Source: Phycisphaerales bacterium (GTDB lineage Bacteria; Planctomycetota; Phycisphaerae; Phycisphaerales; UBA1924). Taken from it: DNA of 34,571 nt. Shown here piece by piece: positions 19,516 through 28,439 of this stretch (position 1 is the stretch's first letter; each line of letters begins with the position of its first letter). Both the position numbers and the translations under genes were made by a program. The stretch spans positions 1-34,571 of the forward strand of contig WFPK01000108.1 of the NCBI GenBank assembly GCA_015487555.1, given 5' to 3'. A model generated the notes under the pieces. It was given only the letters and a program-made list of their open reading frames with translations, was not told where the DNA came from and did no database searches.

Positions 19516-20988
19516 TTAGGGTGCGGCACAGGTGTCAGAGCCCCCTGAGACGGACTGGTCCTGGTCTTTGAGCAGGTATTCGATGACCTCGGCGGCACAA
19601 TAGGAGGATGCGCCTGATTTGAGGAATCGGGCGATCCGAGCGACATCATCTCCGGAAGTGACCAAGGGCTTTTCGAGCTCGCCGTTGTCTTGGATTTGTC
19701 CCAACCCGACATTGGCCATGAGCCCATTGCAGACACATTTTCGTCCGCGGGTTTCTTCGATGTCGCCGCCCTTTTTGAGGTAATCGTCGATGGGTTCGGA
19801 CGGGCATCTCCATCCGATCTTGCCGTTGTCTTTTTTGTAGGCATGGCGAAGATATCCAAGGTCGCAGATGCGTGCCCTTTGTTCGTAGATATCTTGGTCG
19901 GATTGGGTGCCTTCCATCTCGAGGACTTTGAATGGGAATCCTGTGGGCGAAGCAACCGGGTCTGTAAAGACCTTGGCCTGCCCGGCTTTGCTCATCCCGA
20001 TTGTCTCGCGGATCAGGTGGTGATCGAGCCCTGATTCTTCGCAGAACGCGAAAGCGGTGCCTACCTGGACGCCGACCGCCCCGGCCTTGATCGCTTGGGA
20101 GACACGCTCGGGCTCGGCGTAGGAGCCTGCGAGCCAGAACGGGAGCCCCAGCGCCTTGATGGCATCGAGATCGGCAGCGTCCCGGCCGCCATAGACTGGT
20201 TCGCCTTCGATGCTGAGCTGCATTTTCCCGCGTGGTGGTGCATTGTGTCCGCCTGCGGTGGGCCCTTCGATGATGAACCCGTCGACCTTGCCGCTGGCCT
20301 TGCGAGCGAGCATGCTTGCGAGTGTCGCCGACGAGACGATGGCGATGAAATCGGGTCGGTCGAGCTCGGGCGCTTGGCCTTCACAGAATGCGTTTGGATC
20401 GAAATGGGTGAAGAACTCTTCGCCTCGCTCTGCCCCTTGGACATCGAGGCGGAGCTCGACGGGCTCTTTTCGAGCGAGGCGATCGAGTATCCCGGGGATG
20501 GCTTTGGGGATGCCTGCGCCCATGAGGATTGCAGAGACACCCGCGAGCATGGCGCCATAGATCGAAGGGAGGTTGGGCGCCTGGATTTTTTCGAGGAAGT
20601 TGATCCCGACCAATCCATCATGCCCTTCTTTGGCAAGAAAGACCTCGACGAAGTTCGACGCGACGAGCAGCTCTTCGAGGTGGCGCGAGGGCTTATGAGA
20701 CGGGACCGGTTTGCCCTTGAATGGGGCATTCTCAGGCTTGCCGCCTTCGATGAAGTACCGATCGAGGATGCGCTGGGCAACCCCCGGAATGGGGAATCGG
20801 GCCAGCGCCCTGCGGATATGTCCGCCAGGGTCGCCAATCTGAAGGCGCCTGGCGAGGATGACATCGAGGGCGGTGCCTGAAACCACGCCAAGCTGCCCAT
20901 TTTGAGCGACCGCATTGGCCAAAGACCAGCTTGAGACCGCTGCGCCCATGCCGCCTTGAATGATGATTGGTAATGGATCGCATTTCAT
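19516..20988 (-). CDS. Nitronate monooxygenase-like FMN-dependent TIM-barrel protein
   Basis: The 490 residues resemble the nitronate monooxygenase / 2-nitropropane dioxygenase superfamily, which uses FMN in a TIM barrel. The first strand is PIIIQGGMGAAVSSWSLANAV. IIEGPTAGGHN near residue 240 matches the glycine-histidine block of this family (phosphate-binding and catalytic His region), and AGAVGVQVGTAFAFCEES matches the late FMN-phosphate loop. It is longer than the common enzymes (about 320-350 residues). The extra part is mainly C-terminal and holds Cys residues in CDLGYLR, GRKCVCNGL and SSYCAAEV. Oxidation of nitronates is not proven; related proteins act as enoyl reductases or have no known substrate. 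The start ATG has no ribosome site, but GATAAT lies 6 nt upstream. Confidence 0.75.
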   Translation of the reverse strand: MKCDPLPIIIQGGMGAAVSSWSLANAVAQNGQLGVVSGTALDVILARRLQIGDPGGHIRRALARFPIPGVAQRILDRYFIEGGKPENAPFKGKPVPSHKPSRHLEELLVASNFVEVFLAKEGHDGLVGINFLEKIQAPNLPSIYGAMLAGVSAILMGAGIPKAIPGILDRLARKEPVELRLDVQGAERGEEFFTHFDPNAFCEGQAPELDRPDFIAIVSSATLASMLARKASGKVDGFIIEGPTAGGHNAPPRGKMQLSIEGEPVYGGRDAADLDAIKALGLPFWLAGSYAEPERVSQAIKAGAVGVQVGTAFAFCEESGLDHHLIRETIGMSKAGQAKVFTDPVASPTGFPFKVLEMEGTQSDQDIYEQRARICDLGYLRHAYKKDNGKIGWRCPSEPIDDYLKKGGDIEETRGRKCVCNGLMANVGLGQIQDNGELEKPLVTSGDDVARIARFLKSGASSYCAAEVIEYLLKDQDQSVSGGSDTCAAP

Positions 20989-21205
20989 TGAGGGATTATC
21001 CTAGCACGCTGGCGCGTCAAATGTCTGCTTTTTGCCCTCGGATCAGATGCATCAAATACGGATATGCCTGATTCATGCCCAGCCCCATGCGCAGGGCGAT
21101 TCTCCGTTACTCGATGGGCAATATTGGCAGATCGCTCACACGAAATGAGAAAGGAGGCGTATCCGTACCTGCGATGGAATAGGATCGCAAAGGAGTTGCG
21201 GGATG
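20989..21205. other. Intergenic region with possible leaderless promoter
   Basis: On the minus strand GATAAT (21000-20995) ends 6 nt before the ATG at 20988, and TTGACG lies 14 nt further upstream, a shorter spacing than the usual 16-18. Together with the missing ribosome site this hints at a leaderless transcript. The rest of the spacer, towards 21205, shows no gene or clear terminator. Confidence 0.3.
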
Positions 21206-22978
21206 TTATGGTGCCGGGCTGCCCGCCCCTCCGCCGCTGGTGATAAACTGCCCGTAGGTCTCGGGATCAAGCGTGGCGGCTTGCTTGAGATGGAACTCGG
21301 CTTCATCGATTCGTCCCTGATTGGCCAGCAGGCGGGCCAGGTTAAAATGCGGGTGGGCGAACTCGGGGTTTCGTTCGATGGCTGCTCGAAAGCAGTACTC
21401 GGCATTCTCATATCGCTTCTGATTGAGCAATAGGTATCCCAGTGTGTTCCAGGTATCTGGATCGTTTTTGTTGAGCCTCAAGGATTCTTCAAACTGGGTG
21501 ATCGCTTCGGATTCTCGCCCGGTTGTTGCAAAGAGCCCCCCGAGGTTGTAGTGGGCGATCGCAAGATCGGGGTACTCTTCGATAATCGTCAGCAGTTGGT
21601 CGATTGCCTTGTCCGTATCCCCTTCGTCGGCGATTGATTGGGCAGCAGCGACCCTCAGCTCTCCGAGTTTTTGAATCAGTTTGGGCGGGGAATGGAGCCC
21701 CCACTGGTTGGCCGACGAGAGATGCGCCAGAGCAGTCTCGACCGCAGCCCCGGCGTCGAAGCCCTCGGGGTTGGCTTCGGGGTGCTCGAGCATCCTGACT
21801 GTTCGCCACCCGGAAAACTCGTGGTAGCGAATAAACGCACTGTGGACGGTGAGTCCGGCGAGCACCAGCACGATCAGGGCGAAGATGGTTCCCGAGGGTG
21901 TGCGCTTGTTCTTGATTTTGAGCTGAAAGTTGTTGAGTCGCACATGCTCGGCATAGATGAGCCTGAGCGCTTTGAGCGTGCCAAAGGAAAAGATGGCTGC
22001 CAAAGCCATGCTGAGCATAAACGGGAAGATATCGTAGAGTCCGCGTAGCGTAAAGAAGACAAAGAGGAAGACGATGACCATCAGCCCCTCTTCGAGCAGC
22101 GAAAAGTCATATCGAGGCTTTTTCACCCCGTCAACCCGCTTCCATGACTTGAAGAATGAGGGCTTGGTGAATCCGAACCCGATCGCCCCCTCGGGACAGC
22201 TTGAGACACAATCGAGGTCCTTGAGGCACGATGGGCTCACGACCTTGCCGAAGACGGTAAGTTCTTCGTGGACCCGGATATCCGATGAGCATTTGGCGGT
22301 ACAGATGCCGCATTGCGTACAATCGCCCAGCGCCACGATCTTCCCCGGTGCCACGCGATCGGCCAATGAGAACAATGCGCCATACGGACACACATATCGA
22401 CAGAAGGATCGTGAGCCCAGCAGGTACACGATCAAGAATCCTACAACGAAGAAAGTAAAAATAATCACGCCCGGGCCGGGCAAATTTCGCCAGAAGTCAT
22501 CGGTGATGAATGATGCCCATCCGGATTCGTCGGTGGTGATGTGAAGCACAGGCATCTCGCGCCCGTCGATCAATCTGGAAATCTGAGGCCAGACGAACAT
22601 ATAAAACATCGCACCCGGTGGAACCAGCAGCAGCGTCCGCAGGCGCACTGGCTTGGGACGGATCCCGATCTTTTCGAGCAGCCAAGAGCTCAGGTCTTCG
22701 AGGGCGAGGATGTGACATCCCCACGAGCAAAAGAACCGTCCGACGATCAGCACGGAGATCATCGCCAAGATCATGAAGATGAACCCGGCGGTGAGGATGC
22801 CGAGCTCGAGGGTGTACATGACTTCGTTGAGTTCGAGCGGGGCGAGTGTTTTGCCTGCGATTTTCCAATGGGCGATATGCAGCCCCATGAAGAGGTACAC
22901 GCCAACAAGCGATGCTGCACGCCAATACCCATACTGACGCGTGCGATGCTCGTCTTTGACTTTGGCTCGTTGTGCCAT
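21206..22978 (-). CDS. NapH/FixG-like membrane ferredoxin with C-terminal TPR repeats
   Basis: This 590-residue integral membrane iron-sulfur protein probably passes electrons between the quinone pool or periplasm and another redox partner. Four or five spans in the first half carry FFCSWGCHILALEDL and FCRYVCPYGALFSL, the paired CxxxC motifs of the NapH/NosR/CcoG group. A complete 4Fe-4S site follows near 220 (CTQCGICTAKC). The second site near 250 reads CLKDLDCVSSCPEGAIG, where the second Cys of CxxCxxCxxxCP is Asp. Three further spans lie at about 310-430. The last 120 residues contain three TPR units (AIAHYNLGGLFATTGRESEA, TWNTLGYLLLNQKRYENAEY, HPHFNLARLLANQGRIDEAE), predicted periplasmic or cytoplasmic docking sites. 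The frame opens at 23077; ATG 22978 is chosen because the conserved sequence starts there and GAGAGAAG precedes it. Confidence 0.82.
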   Translation of the reverse strand: MAQRAKVKDEHRTRQYGYWRAASLVGVYLFMGLHIAHWKIAGKTLAPLELNEVMYTLELGILTAGFIFMILAMISVLIVGRFFCSWGCHILALEDLSSWLLEKIGIRPKPVRLRTLLLVPPGAMFYMFVWPQISRLIDGREMPVLHITTDESGWASFITDDFWRNLPGPGVIIFTFFVVGFLIVYLLGSRSFCRYVCPYGALFSLADRVAPGKIVALGDCTQCGICTAKCSSDIRVHEELTVFGKVVSPSCLKDLDCVSSCPEGAIGFGFTKPSFFKSWKRVDGVKKPRYDFSLLEEGLMVIVFLFVFFTLRGLYDIFPFMLSMALAAIFSFGTLKALRLIYAEHVRLNNFQLKIKNKRTPSGTIFALIVLVLAGLTVHSAFIRYHEFSGWRTVRMLEHPEANPEGFDAGAAVETALAHLSSANQWGLHSPPKLIQKLGELRVAAAQSIADEGDTDKAIDQLLTIIEEYPDLAIAHYNLGGLFATTGRESEAITQFEESLRLNKNDPDTWNTLGYLLLNQKRYENAEYCFRAAIERNPEFAHPHFNLARLLANQGRIDEAEFHLKQAATLDPETYGQFITSGGGAGSPAP

Positions 22979-23115
22979 TACTTCTCTCTTCGTTTCGCCC
23001 CACTCCAACGGGCCTCGGCGGAACCCACTGCCGACTGCCCTCGGCACAAACCGAATACGCCGCCCCCCTAAGCTCATGCGTCAGGCACAGTATAGCAAAT
23101 CATTTCAGATATTTT

Positions 23116-23164
23116 CGTCCGCATTTGTGCTTTTCGGACGCAAACTCGGGCAGATTGCCTGAGT
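23116..23164. other. Hairpins between the GGDEF-EAL gene and the NapH-like gene
   Basis: CGTCCG / CGGACG (23116-23121, 23135-23140) and ACTCGGGCA / TGCCTGAGT (23144-23164, one G-T mismatch) lie in the 240-base gap after the GGDEF-EAL stop. They could act as a weak terminator, but no U-run follows on the minus strand. Confidence 0.3.
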
Positions 23165-23218
23165 TTTGATGCGTATGCCAAGGCCTGCAAATGCCCGCAT
23201 TGGTAATCATGTGGGCGT

Positions 23219-26200
23219 TTATGCTGCGTTGGTTTGCGACTGATCGTTGGCGATGTAGGCATCGGCATCGGATTGCGAGAGGGGCTTGGCAAAGAAGTAC
23301 CCCTGCCCCCAGGTGCACCCGATCGACTGGAGTGAACCGACCACATCAACGGTCTCGACCCCCTCGGCAACGGTACGGATTCCCAGGTTGTCCGCCAGGG
23401 CCGCGATCGAGGAGACGACCGCGAGTAGCGATCGGTCGCCGTCGAGCACACGGATGAATGACTGGTCAATTTTGAGCACATCAATCGGGTAGGAGTGAAG
23501 CGTACTCAATGATGACACTCCGGTCCCGAAGTCGTCCATCACGATCGGGATGCCGTGCTCTCGGATTGTGCGCAGCAGCGGGATGACATTGCTTCGGGCA
23601 TCGACGATGACGCTCTCGGTGATTTCGAGTTGAAGCTCGCCTTGTTTGAGGTGGTACTCTTCTTTGCATCCGAGGACATCATCAAGGAACTCTGGTGCCA
23701 AGAGCTGTCGCTTTGAGACATTGACATTCATGGTGAGTTTCTGATCGGAATGGCGATTTTCATTCCATGCCTGAATTTGTGCTGCTGCGGTTCTGAGTAT
23801 CCAAAGCCCGATCGGGTTGATGAGCCCGGTGTCCTCGGCGATCGGGATAAAGATATCGGGGCTGATGATGCCTCGCGTGGGATGATCCCAGCGGATAAGG
23901 GCCTCGAACCCTTTGAGCCTTCCGGTATCGAACTCGACGATTGGCTGATAGACGAGTCTAAACTGCTCTTTGGCCAGCGCCATCCGGATGTCTGCTTCGA
24001 GCACGAGCCGATCCATTGCCTTGTCGTGCATTGCTTGGTCAAAGAGAACAACCTGCGCCTTTCCGTTTTCCTTTGCTTGGAACATCGCAGCGTCTGCATC
24101 GCGGATCATGTCGCCTGAGGATTTGTAGGCATGGCGATTGGTGACTAATCCGATACTCGCGGTGGATACGACCAGATGCCCGCCGAGTTGATGAGGCTGA
24201 TCGAACGCTCTGAGCAATCTTGCAGCCATGAGTTCGGCATCTGCCCACTCTTTCAGGTTGGTCAAGAGCACGACAAACTCATCGCCTCCGAATCTCGCTG
24301 CGGTATCTTCCTGGCGAAGTTCGTTTTCAAATATTCTGGCGATATCACAGAGCAGCTCGTCGCCCACATCATGCCCAAGGCTGTCGTTGATGACTTTGAA
24401 TCGATCAAAATCAAAGAAGAGTACCGCATATTTCCCGCCATTGCGCTCTGATTCTTTCATCGCTTCTTCCAGGCGTTCGATAAACACGCCACGGTTTGGC
24501 AAACCGGTGAGCTTGTCGGTCGAGGCGAGTTTCTTGAAATCCATCACGGACTGTTCTAGCTGGTCTGCGATGGCCTGCTCTGCGTCAAGGGCGAAGGAGA
24601 GGGAGATATTGCCCTCTTCCAGATGCACTTCGATTTCTTTGAGATCGGTGATATCTGTTCGAATGGCGACATACTTCGTAATTTTCCCATGACTGTCTTT
24701 GAAGGGGACAATTGTTGCCGACACCCAGTAGTATGTGCCGTCCTTGCTACGATTTTTGATCTCTCCCGACCAAGAGTCGCCGCTGGAGATGGTTTTCCAT
24801 AGCTGCTTATAGAACTGGCTCGTGTGCTCGCCGCTTCGGAGGATGCTGTGTTTTTCTCCGAGAAGTTCTTCTCTGGTATAGCCACTGAGTTTGCAGAACT
24901 CGTCATTGACTTGGATAATCCGTCCGCCAATATCTGTGGTGCTGACAATGGCATGCTCATCGAGCGCCTTTCTCAGGTTTTCGAGCTCGTTGATTGTGGC
25001 GCGAAGATTCAGGACCATCAGATTGAACGACTTTGTCAGATCACCGATTTCATCGTTTGAGCTGACTAGGCATGTGTGCGAAAGATCTCCTTGCGCAACG
25101 AGTCGGGCAACATGCGAGAGCTCTTCGATCGGACGAACAATTCGTCTTGTGATAGCAACCGCAACCACCACCACCACTGCCCCGGTAATTGCAACAAGCC
25201 AAATCATCAACTGCCAGAGCATGCTTGACGATGCGTATGCGCTGCGCTCGGGGATCTCGGCGATGATTCCCCACTTCACCCCACCAATCTCGATGCCTTG
25301 ATGAATCCCCAAGACCTGTTCGTTATTGTGGTTTTTGTATGTGACGATCTGCTCTTTGGCCCTTGATGATGCAGGCCCGGCTGACCTACGCCCCTCAAGC
25401 CAAAGCCTGGTCTGTGGCGTATCTATCTGCATGCCAAGATAGCTCGATGTGTCCAAGGCATGGGCTTTCTCGTCTGGAGTGCACTGGGCGCATTCGGGAA
25501 GCGGAGTACGAAGCGATGCCCCATCCCCCTGAGCATCAGCCCCAACGATATAGACTTGGATCGCCCCGTCGTGGTCGTGCTGATATCGAGTTGAGAATCC
25601 GATTTGCTCAGGTGAAATCCGGACTGCGATCAACCCCACTTTGTTTCCGGATTGGTCGAGCACACTCGAGACCAAGAAGCCTGCCAATGACTCTGTCTCC
25701 GAATCGTAATACTCGAGGTCTGAGAATACTATCTCCCCGCTCTCATATGCTTCGCGGCTTGCCGCCGAGAACTTTGTCCCCGCGAACTGCCCATTGAAAA
25801 GGTTTGTCCCAAGATCATTCCCCCGGGCAACCGAGAATACGATGTCCCCCTGGTTGTCCAGAAGCAAGATATCTGAATATCCATTGAGTTGCAGGTGTGC
25901 CTGAAAATCGTCGGCATATTCGTCGACAACGCGAGCCCAGCGTTGAGTTTTGACGAACTCGCCAATGTCTTCATTTCCTGACTCGAACGCTTTGCGCAGC
26001 TCTTTGAGGAGCACAATGGTTCTTTGGCTTACAGCCTGTGATTTCAGATCGACCATACGATAGTCAAACCAGTTGGTAATGAGCCATGCCTCATCAACAG
26101 CAATCGTTGAGAGGGATTTGTGGGCAGAATCTTGAAGGCTTTTCTTTGCGGTTCCATAACTGACCACACTCACGATGAGCAAAGGCACCATTGCAACAAG

Positions 26201-26305
26201 GAGGAGCCAGAGAATAAACTTGCGCTTCAAGCCATACTGACGATCGAACAAGACCGGTTGATTCATATCACTGATATCTTGGTGGCCTCTGTTTTTCATT
26301 TCCAC
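23219..26305 (-). CDS. Membrane receptor Cache-HAMP-PAS-GGDEF-EAL, cyclic-di-GMP turnover
   Basis: This 1028-residue protein senses an extracytoplasmic signal and adjusts cyclic-di-GMP. Span 1 is near residues 28-50 (FILWLLLVAMVPLLIVSVV). A periplasmic Cache-type domain follows up to span 2 near 370-390 (LVAITGAVVVVVAVAI). HAMP comes next (RRIVRPIEELSHVARLVAQGD), then a PAS domain at about 450-570 (VNDEFCKLSGYTREELLGEK). The GGDEF domain has an intact active site in ARFGGDEFVVLL. The EAL domain keeps its metal and catalytic residues: FEALIRW, MNVNVS, LEITES, MDDFGTG, LKIDQSF and AEGVET. Both enzyme activities look possible, so the net direction cannot be read from sequence. A GTG start at 26305 has GAGG 5 nt upstream; an ATG two codons later is the alternative. 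Confidence 0.9.
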   Translation of the reverse strand: MEMKNRGHQDISDMNQPVLFDRQYGLKRKFILWLLLVAMVPLLIVSVVSYGTAKKSLQDSAHKSLSTIAVDEAWLITNWFDYRMVDLKSQAVSQRTIVLLKELRKAFESGNEDIGEFVKTQRWARVVDEYADDFQAHLQLNGYSDILLLDNQGDIVFSVARGNDLGTNLFNGQFAGTKFSAASREAYESGEIVFSDLEYYDSETESLAGFLVSSVLDQSGNKVGLIAVRISPEQIGFSTRYQHDHDGAIQVYIVGADAQGDGASLRTPLPECAQCTPDEKAHALDTSSYLGMQIDTPQTRLWLEGRRSAGPASSRAKEQIVTYKNHNNEQVLGIHQGIEIGGVKWGIIAEIPERSAYASSSMLWQLMIWLVAITGAVVVVVAVAITRRIVRPIEELSHVARLVAQGDLSHTCLVSSNDEIGDLTKSFNLMVLNLRATINELENLRKALDEHAIVSTTDIGGRIIQVNDEFCKLSGYTREELLGEKHSILRSGEHTSQFYKQLWKTISSGDSWSGEIKNRSKDGTYYWVSATIVPFKDSHGKITKYVAIRTDITDLKEIEVHLEEGNISLSFALDAEQAIADQLEQSVMDFKKLASTDKLTGLPNRGVFIERLEEAMKESERNGGKYAVLFFDFDRFKVINDSLGHDVGDELLCDIARIFENELRQEDTAARFGGDEFVVLLTNLKEWADAELMAARLLRAFDQPHQLGGHLVVSTASIGLVTNRHAYKSSGDMIRDADAAMFQAKENGKAQVVLFDQAMHDKAMDRLVLEADIRMALAKEQFRLVYQPIVEFDTGRLKGFEALIRWDHPTRGIISPDIFIPIAEDTGLINPIGLWILRTAAAQIQAWNENRHSDQKLTMNVNVSKRQLLAPEFLDDVLGCKEEYHLKQGELQLEITESVIVDARSNVIPLLRTIREHGIPIVMDDFGTGVSSLSTLHSYPIDVLKIDQSFIRVLDGDRSLLAVVSSIAALADNLGIRTVAEGVETVDVVGSLQSIGCTWGQGYFFAKPLSQSDADAYIANDQSQTNAA

Positions 26306-26714
26306 GCTTTCCTCAATCTACAGCCGTTTGTGGCCCGCATTGCCAAGAGTTCTTAACCCATGATGGACTTGCACCTGCGTCCACCCATACGCCTTCGATC
26401 GAATCTGCCCTCCCAGTTCGTTCCCTTTGGTATCGTCATTTCTGACCGGTATCCCAACTTGCAATGCACCTTCGGGTGGAAATGCCCACGGGATTTCGCC
26501 CGATAAATCGGTTCGCCTGTGAAACTGTGTTCAGGATCGCATTACTGAGGCAAAACGCCACAAATCGGACAAAGTCCGCGTGTTTCTTGCCGCACACACT
26601 CTTTACAGCGATGTGGAAGAATCTGGGCGCGCAGAAACCGCCGTCGGCGTGAACCTTGTCGACGACGGCGGGTACCGATCCCTGAACTTGGCTCGCAGGG
26701 TATGCGAGCGGAGC
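26306..26714. other. 409-base spacer between CcsA and GGDEF-EAL genes
   Basis: It holds the ribosome site of the GGDEF-EAL gene at its right-of-map start, a hairpin after ccsA (26638-26671), and a minus-strand stretch at 26542-26615 that reads as a small zinc-ribbon-like sequence without a start codon. No other gene or promoter is evident. Confidence 0.5.
26638..26671 (-). terminator. Probable terminator of the lipoprotein-resB-ccsA operon
   Basis: A 9-bp GC-rich perfect stem (26638-26646 with 26663-26671) with a 16-nt loop begins about 43 nt after the ccsA stop. On the minus strand it is followed by TTTCT, a short T-run. Confidence 0.55.
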
Positions 26715-28439
26715 TCAAGACGGAGTTGGTGTTTGTTCCTCGGGCTTGGCCGGGACAGGTACACGGGCAAACTGACTCCGCCAGAGTTTCATCGGCAGCA
26801 TCCCGATCCCCATAAAGACCAGTTGGCTGATGACAAACACGGCGATCCAGAAGACTGCGGACTGGGTAAAGCCATAAGAATGCAACCCAACACCGAGCAT
26901 GTTGGTGCCGAACCATGACCACGCCGTGATGATGTTGCAACTGATTGCCAGAATGACCAGGCCCCGATCCCGAATCATCCCGCCCCAACGGGCATGAAGG
27001 ATCAGCAGGTTCATCAGCACGATCAATGCGGCGCCGTTCTCTTTGGCGTCCCATCCCCAGAACCGTCCCCATGATTGGTCGGCCCAGATGCCGCCCAGGA
27101 CTGTGCCTGCGAAGCTCATCAGGGTGGAGAAGCAAATCACGCCATAGATCATTTTGACCAGTGTCTTTCCTCGCTCACGATCAAGCACGGGCGTAAAGAC
27201 CCCCAGGAGCACATAGGCAATCCCGAGGAACCCGGCGAAGAATGTGGCGGAGTACCCGATGGTGATCACGATCACATGGGTCGCCAGCCAGAAGTTTGTA
27301 TCGAGGACGGCCTGCATCATCTCCATGGTGTCGCCGGAACTTCCGAGGTTGTGGGCGATGACGAGTGTTCCAAATCCAATTGCCGACGCCATGATCCCGC
27401 CGAGCCCGAGCTTCATCTGTCGGTCGATGATGAGCCCGAGAATGACACCGAACCACCCAACGAAAACCGCTGACGAATAGAGATTCGTAATTGGCGGACG
27501 CCCTTGGAGATAGACTCGGCTGGTGAGCCCGATGGTCTGGATGATGAAGGCGGCGACGATCAGGCTCGTCATGATCGCCAAGAGCGTCTTTGAGAGCTCG
27601 GGCTTTGAAAGCTGACTCAAGAGCAGCCCGAAACATCCAATGACAAAAGCGCCCACATACAACACTGAGGCGGAATAAAACGGACGGACCTGATTGAAGG
27701 TGACTTCGTAGCGTGCCTTGCGTGCATCGTAGGGGATTTGCGTGTCGATGAGATCGAAGAACGCGGTCAACCCCTCGTTGAACCCTTGTGTATCGTTCGC
27801 CCGATATCGCTGAAGGATGTGGAGCAGGGCCAATGCATCGGGGTCGTTGGGGTCTTCGTCGAGCACGGTGACGAATGATCGCCAATCCTCACCAACACGC
27901 AACGGCGGGACGAGATACGGATCTTGGAGCTGCTGGAGTGAGCTATAACGCATCAGGCGTTGCCCGAGCACAAGCACCGCACGCTGGAATGGGTCCCGGG
28001 CTTTGGCTTTGACATCACTGGCGAGCATTGCCTGACGATTGATCTCGTTTCCTGCCGGAAAAATCTCGGCGAATGAAAACCGTGTCCGATCTTCTTGATC
28101 AAGCCCGGCCAAGGTAAGCACATCGGGGTGGTCGATCCGGAAAACCCGGCGTTTGATGGACTCCTCGGGATTGGTGACGAGCTCGAGGTACCACTCGATC
28201 GCGGACATCTCGCCGCCGTCGATTTTCTTGACACTCTGTCGCCCGCTCAGGTTCATCAGGCTATTGCGTGCAACGGTATCAATCGGCTTTGTTCGTCCAC
28301 CGGCCGAGACTGGAATTGCGCGGAACGAGTCCAAGTCGAACCGGCTCTCGATTCGCTCTGGTCGAATAAACCCTTGTGATGCGTAAAGCATCGCACCGAT
28401 AAACACGACCCAAGGCAGAATCTGCTGTAGTTTTTTCAT
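26715..28439 (-). CDS. ccsA: Cytochrome c biogenesis protein CcsA (System II heme handling)
   Basis: With ResB it forms the System II synthetase that exports heme and attaches it to CXXCH motifs of apocytochromes. The 574 residues start on an ATG sharing ATGA with the resB stop. One N-terminal span (about 8-24) leads into a long extracytoplasmic segment with AGGRTKPIDTVARNSLM, seen in planctomycete CcsA-type proteins. About eight spans follow from residue 258. The heme-binding WWD-type motif is WGRFWGWDAKENGAAL at about 450-465, and histidines suitable as heme ligands lie in adjacent loops (IAHNLGSSG, LHARWGG). The long extension distinguishes it from the shorter, roughly 300-residue chloroplast-type CcsA. 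It would serve the multiheme cytochrome in this window. Confidence 0.88.
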   Translation of the reverse strand: MKKLQQILPWVVFIGAMLYASQGFIRPERIESRFDLDSFRAIPVSAGGRTKPIDTVARNSLMNLSGRQSVKKIDGGEMSAIEWYLELVTNPEESIKRRVFRIDHPDVLTLAGLDQEDRTRFSFAEIFPAGNEINRQAMLASDVKAKARDPFQRAVLVLGQRLMRYSSLQQLQDPYLVPPLRVGEDWRSFVTVLDEDPNDPDALALLHILQRYRANDTQGFNEGLTAFFDLIDTQIPYDARKARYEVTFNQVRPFYSASVLYVGAFVIGCFGLLLSQLSKPELSKTLLAIMTSLIVAAFIIQTIGLTSRVYLQGRPPITNLYSSAVFVGWFGVILGLIIDRQMKLGLGGIMASAIGFGTLVIAHNLGSSGDTMEMMQAVLDTNFWLATHVIVITIGYSATFFAGFLGIAYVLLGVFTPVLDRERGKTLVKMIYGVICFSTLMSFAGTVLGGIWADQSWGRFWGWDAKENGAALIVLMNLLILHARWGGMIRDRGLVILAISCNIITAWSWFGTNMLGVGLHSYGFTQSAVFWIAVFVISQLVFMGIGMLPMKLWRSQFARVPVPAKPEEQTPTPS

